Shown here: positions 14,999-17,764 of the stretch, one piece after another
How the letters are laid out: every line of letters starts with the position of its first letter
Numbering within the stretch: the first letter of the stretch is position 1
Assembly (NCBI GenBank): GCA_038116915.1
Contig: JAYOEU010000085.1
Span: 1 to 17,764 of the forward strand
DNA length: 17,764 bases
Direction: 5' to 3'
Source of the DNA: JADHLJ01 sp038116915
GTDB taxonomy: Bacteria > Pseudomonadota > Alphaproteobacteria > Thalassobaculales > Thalassobaculaceae
The notes under the pieces: model-generated
What the model saw: only the letters and a program-made list of their open reading frames with translations
What the model was told of the DNA's origin: nothing
The model's database searches: none
Program-made: the position numbers and the translations under genes

Positions 14999-16590
14999 TC
15001 AATTGAAAGTCGCCATCTGTTCCACTGTATTGATCTTGGCCAAAACATCTTTCGGTGTCACCGGCACATTGCCGTCATGTTCACATTCCACGGCGGCGGC
15101 GAGTGAGCCCAGAATCGTCGCGGTAACCGCATCGTTCCGCACCAGCATTGACAGCGTTGCGTAGGCCAGGAGCGCGTCGCCGGCGCCGACGGGATCGCGG
15201 ACATTGTCGGCGAAGCTATCGATGATTACCGCGTCGTCGACCGCGTAGTGATCCGGATCCCGGCAGGTCAGCACGCCGCGGTCGCCAAGTTTAAGCATCA
15301 ATGTCTTGCAGCGCGCCAAATCGTAAAGATGTGAGGCCAACGGCCTGATATGGGAATCCTGGTCGCCGGTGCTGAACCGGGCTTCCCGCTCGTTCGGCGT
15401 GATCAGATCGAAGTCGCGAAATTCAGTGATGTTGCCCCAACGGCTGGCGACCTGGCTGTCGGCAACCCGATACGTGTTAGGCGGGATCGCGGCGATCAGG
15501 GTCGGTATGGTCCCGCGGCTGAAGATGCCGTGCCGGAAGTCGCTGAACACCACCGCGTCCGCGGGAGTGTTGACCAAAGTGTCACAGACATCGGCAAGCA
15601 CTTCGGCCGAGATCGGCCGGTTGTCCAAGGTGTCGATCTTCAGAAGCCGGTAACCGTCCGCGACGATGGCATTCTTGTTGGTCGTGGGCCGGGTCGCGTC
15701 GACATGCGCGTGCACCGTAACCTCGGCCTTGTCCAGGTCGTTCAGTACGAAGTCCTTGAGATCATCATCGCCCAGAACCGTGGAGAAGGTGACGTCGGCG
15801 CCTGCCGCCTTGAGATGCTTGGCGACGATGGCCGCACCTCCGACATAGTCGCGCCGGCTGTCGTAGCGGACACTGATGGTCGGGGTTTTGGTCTGGCCGC
15901 CGATGACCGTGGTTTCCGTGAAGCTGTCGACGATCGTGTCTCCGACGACATGGACGCGTTTTCCCTTCAAGGCGGCAAGCGTGTCGCGGATATCTTGAAA
16001 AAGGATCTTCTCCGAGCTCAGCAATGTCGCAAGCTTGTCGTATTTGATGCTTGGCGGCGCCAGATTAATGAGATTGCTGGAGGAATAGACCAGATCACCT
16101 GGAGTGAAGATCATCTCGCCGCCGTAAGAGCGCACGAGGTTCATTTCCTCGTGCGTTTTTGGCGGCAGACCCTCCGCGACGTATTCATAGCCCTTGGCGA
16201 AGAAATCCGGCTGAATCAGTTCAATATTCGCCANNNNNNNNNNCCAAGCATCTCAAGGCGGCAGGCGCCGACGTCACCTTCTCCACGGTTCTCGTCGATG
16301 ATCACATGGTCGACCATCTCGAAAGCCGCGAGGTTCAACGCGCGCAACTCCTGGGGCACATGTGGCCGGAACCGGCCTTTTTCGATATGCGCATCCCGGG
16401 TCAGGCTGACGATAAGGATATCGGCCTTCGACTTGGCGTAAAGCATGTGCCTGAGATGGCCGGGATGTACCACATCGAACACGCCATGACACATGATCGC
16501 CGCCTTGGCGCGCGGGCGCGGCCCAATCGCGTCGCGTACCTGTGCCGGGGTCTTTATCTTGTGGCCGTAGAGTTCCTTGAGATCGATCAT
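14999..16590 (-). CDS. Cytidylyltransferase-PfkB kinase fusion, HldE-like with reversed domain order, broken by scaffold gap
   Basis: One gene spans the ten-N gap. Its N-terminal domain (from ATG 16590) has the nucleotidyltransferase motif 'HGVFDVVHPGH' at 35-45, then 'RDAHIEKGRFRPHVP' and 'VDHVIIDEN'. Below the gap the minus frame resumes with 'ANIELIQPDFFAKGYEY' (down from about 16233), which ends that domain, and continues into a PfkB sugar kinase with a GG motif ('YVGGAAIVAKHL'), 'VVFSDFRHGIF' and the anion hole/base 'RDPVGAGDALLAYATL'. HldE has kinase first, transferase second; here the order is reversed. The bases 16244-16292 are an inverted copy of part of the kinase domain and do not belong here. 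It begins directly after the epimerase stop. It likely phosphorylates a sugar and activates it as a nucleotide sugar; the identity is unknown. Confidence 0.88.
15774..15822 (+). repeat. Source copy of the 49-bp inverted match inside the kinase domain
   Basis: These 49 bases, coding on the minus strand for part of 'AKHLKAAGADVTFSTVL' in the PfkB domain, are the exact reverse complement of 16244-16292. Here the sequence fits the gene and its reading frame perfectly, so this is taken as the genuine copy. Confidence 0.9.
16234..16243. other. Scaffold gap of ten Ns
   Basis: Ten consecutive Ns mark an assembly join of unknown true length inside the cytidylyltransferase-kinase gene. Comparing the protein on both sides ('VIIDEN' before, 'ANIELIQP' after) suggests that only a few codons are missing from the real gene. 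Confidence 0.97.
16244..16292 (+). repeat. 49-bp inverted copy of 15774-15822 adjoining the gap
   Basis: Every base from 16244 to 16292 matches the reverse complement of 15774-15822, with scattered matches continuing for about ten more bases. In the minus frame it adds an out-of-place 'RGEGDVGACRLEML' to the transferase domain. Its position exactly at a ten-N join points to a contig-end assembly error. Confidence 0.9.
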
Positions 16591-17592
16591 TCAAGCTTTT
16601 CCGCCGAGATAGGTGAACCAGGTACGCGTTGCTTCGGCAATCGAGGCGGGGTCCCAGAGCGGCGCGTCCCGCCAATGCTCGATGTCGGCCATCATCATCG
16701 CTACGCCGTCTTCGAAAGAAACCCTTGGTTCCCATCCGAGTTCCATGCGGATCTTGGTGATATCCGCCCAGGTGCAATCGGGTTCGCCGGGGCGTTTGGG
16801 CACGTAGGTCACGGGGCCGCCGATCAGTTCCACCAGCCGGTTTACCGGTTTGGGATCTCCGGCGCCGATATTGTAGATCTCCCCAACCCTGTCGGTCTCG
16901 GCCGCGGCGAGAAAAGCGCGGGCCACATCCGTGACATAGAGGAAGTCCCGGGTCTGGGTGCCGTCGCCGACGACCGTGAAGGGCTTGCCGGCAAGCTTTT
17001 GTCTCAGGAACACACCGAATACCGCGCCATAAGCGCCGGTAGTCCGCACTCTCGTGCCGTAGGCATTGAAAATTCTCACCGAATTGACCGGCAATCCATA
17101 GACCTGGTGCCAGTGAAATACCGCCTGCTCGCCTTGATTCTTGCTGAGCGCGTAAGGGTATTGAGGGGCGATCGGGTGAGTTTCCGTGGTCGGCGTCGCG
17201 GCAAGACCGTAGCAGGATGACGATGCCGCATAGACCAGTTTTCCGATCCCCGCGCGCCGCGCGCCCTCGAGGATCCGGACCGTGCCCTGGACATTGACGT
17301 CCATATAGTCGACAGGGCGCTCGATCGACGGAACGATGTCGCCGATACCGGCGAAATGGAAGATGTAACGTACGTCCGAAAAGACCGGGTCCTCCGGGTC
17401 AAGTGTCCGGATGTCCCGGTAGTCTACCGTTAGGTCCGGGTTTTCCGCATGGTGCGCGAGATTCGCCGCGTGGCCCCCGGTGAAATTGTCGATGACGCGA
17501 ACCGAGCAACGCTGTTCCAGCAGCAGATCCACCATGTGGGAGCCGATGAAACCGGCACCGCCTGTGACGATCGCGATCGGTCGGATGGTCAT
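16591..17592 (-). CDS. NAD-dependent nucleotide-sugar epimerase (extended SDR)
   Basis: This 333-residue protein has all the marks of UDP-glucose 4-epimerase-type SDRs: TGGAGFIGSH at 10-19, the acidic NAD-ribose site 'VIDNF', 'AASSSCYG' (122-129) with the active Ser, and Tyr147-x3-Lys151 in 'YPYALSK'. 'GDGTQTRDFLYVTDV' and 'YNIGAGDPKPVNRLVELI' are standard substrate-domain segments. Epimerisation at C4, decarboxylation or dehydration of a UDP-sugar are the possible reactions; the pattern is closest to 4-epimerases. Its ATG overlaps the stop of the preceding SDR by four bases (ATGA), and its stop directly touches the ATG of the transferase-kinase gene, so it is firmly inside the operon. Confidence 0.92.
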   Translation of the reverse strand: MTIRPIAIVTGGAGFIGSHMVDLLLEQRCSVRVIDNFTGGHAANLAHHAENPDLTVDYRDIRTLDPEDPVFSDVRYIFHFAGIGDIVPSIERPVDYMDVNVQGTVRILEGARRAGIGKLVYAASSSCYGLAATPTTETHPIAPQYPYALSKNQGEQAVFHWHQVYGLPVNSVRIFNAYGTRVRTTGAYGAVFGVFLRQKLAGKPFTVVGDGTQTRDFLYVTDVARAFLAAAETDRVGEIYNIGAGDPKPVNRLVELIGGPVTYVPKRPGEPDCTWADITKIRMELGWEPRVSFEDGVAMMMADIEHWRDAPLWDPASIAEATRTWFTYLGGKA

Positions 17593-17764
17593 GCCGCGTT
17601 CAGTGCCTTCATTCGCTGAACATTGAAATATTTGTCATCCTCAAGACTACCCGGCAGTTTGCCTTCCCTAAAGGCGATGCATAGCTCGCGAATCGCGTCC
17701 TCGACGGTATGACGCGGCTTGAATCCGATGGTCCGGGTGATCTTGTCCGAATTGATGTGATAGG
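17589..17764 (-). CDS. C-terminal end of an SDR-family sugar epimerase/dehydratase (partial)
   Basis: The minus frame from the window edge is open for 57 codons and ends in TGA at 17591-17589. It reads 'YHINSDKITRTIGFKPRHTV' and then '...AIRELCIAF', '...DDKYFNVQRM', 'KALNAA'. This is the usual tail of extended SDRs in which an 'xSxKxxxxxGFxPxxxxxxxIxxL' segment follows the substrate domain. The N-terminal three quarters lie beyond the window. Its stop overlaps the next gene's ATG by four bases, so it is the upstream member of the same operon. The assignment rests on this tail only. Confidence 0.75.
   Translation of the reverse strand, partial: YHINSDKITRTIGFKPRHTVEDAIRELCIAFREGKLPGSLEDDKYFNVQRMKALNAA

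Noticed and set aside
15774..16292. Inverted repeat as ends of an insertion sequence
   Set aside because: The arms lie inside one gene, contain kinase-domain codons, have no transposase between them and adjoin a ten-N join. An assembly fold-back explains it better.
15350..16441. Long plus-strand frame across the scaffold gap
   Set aside because: It is antisense to the kinase and transferase domains, which have clear motifs, and part of its sequence comes from the inverted assembly copy and the Ns.
1..17764. CRISPR arrays, tRNA or rRNA genes, toxin-antitoxin pairs or phage genes
   Set aside because: No regularly spaced repeats, cloverleaf-like segments or characteristic proteins were seen on either strand.

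Overview
The window looks like part of a high-GC alphaproteobacterial genome. Gene content and codon style suggest a Rhodospirillales-like free-living or marine lineage, but the sequence alone does not fix the genus. A run of exactly ten Ns at 16234-16243 shows it is a draft scaffold. About 62% GC was hand-counted in one sampled line of the acyl-CoA synthetase gene, against 47-48% in three sampled lines around 12.1-12.7 kb.

The left part (1-8.8 kb) is general metabolism. A minus-strand run holds an EamA-type exporter, a small ABM-domain monooxygenase and an AarF/UbiB (ABC1) kinase-like protein. Divergent from it, on the plus strand, are an ACT-domain protein with a possible regulatory leader and a DUF4743-type Nudix protein. 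Next is a minus-strand pair, an RraA-like aldolase/decarboxylase followed by a TauD/TfdA dioxygenase, facing away from a plus-strand acyl-CoA synthetase that ends in a long hairpin. A 76-residue uncharacterised protein and a classical Nudix hydrolase follow.

The right part (8.9-17.8 kb) is a surface-polysaccharide or nucleotide-sugar gene cluster. On the minus strand, reading from the right edge, it holds the C-terminus of one SDR sugar epimerase, a second SDR epimerase, a cytidylyltransferase-PfkB kinase fusion (domain order opposite to HldE), a Gfo/Idh/MocA oxidoreductase and a UDP-sugar-dehydrogenase homologue. Most of these genes abut or overlap by 4 bases, as expected for one operon. A plus-strand FkbM methyltransferase gene with an in-frame stop and no stop of its own lies next. 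Then come a minus-strand coupled pair (an SDR with an altered active site and a SAM methyltransferase) and a plus-strand SDR. Together the genes suggest synthesis, activation (kinase plus nucleotidyltransferase), redox modification and methylation of an unusual sugar.

The points most worth attention are: (a) the UDP-sugar dehydrogenase homologue has Asn where the catalytic Cys should be; (b) one SDR has His/His in place of the Tyr/Lys catalytic pair; (c) the nucleotidyltransferase-kinase fusion has an unusual domain order and is broken by a scaffold gap flanked by a 49-bp inverted copy of its own kinase domain, very likely an assembly error; (d) the low-GC FkbM gene appears decayed. I see no tRNA, rRNA, CRISPR array or insertion sequence. 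No stretch longer than 300 bases lacks a gene.
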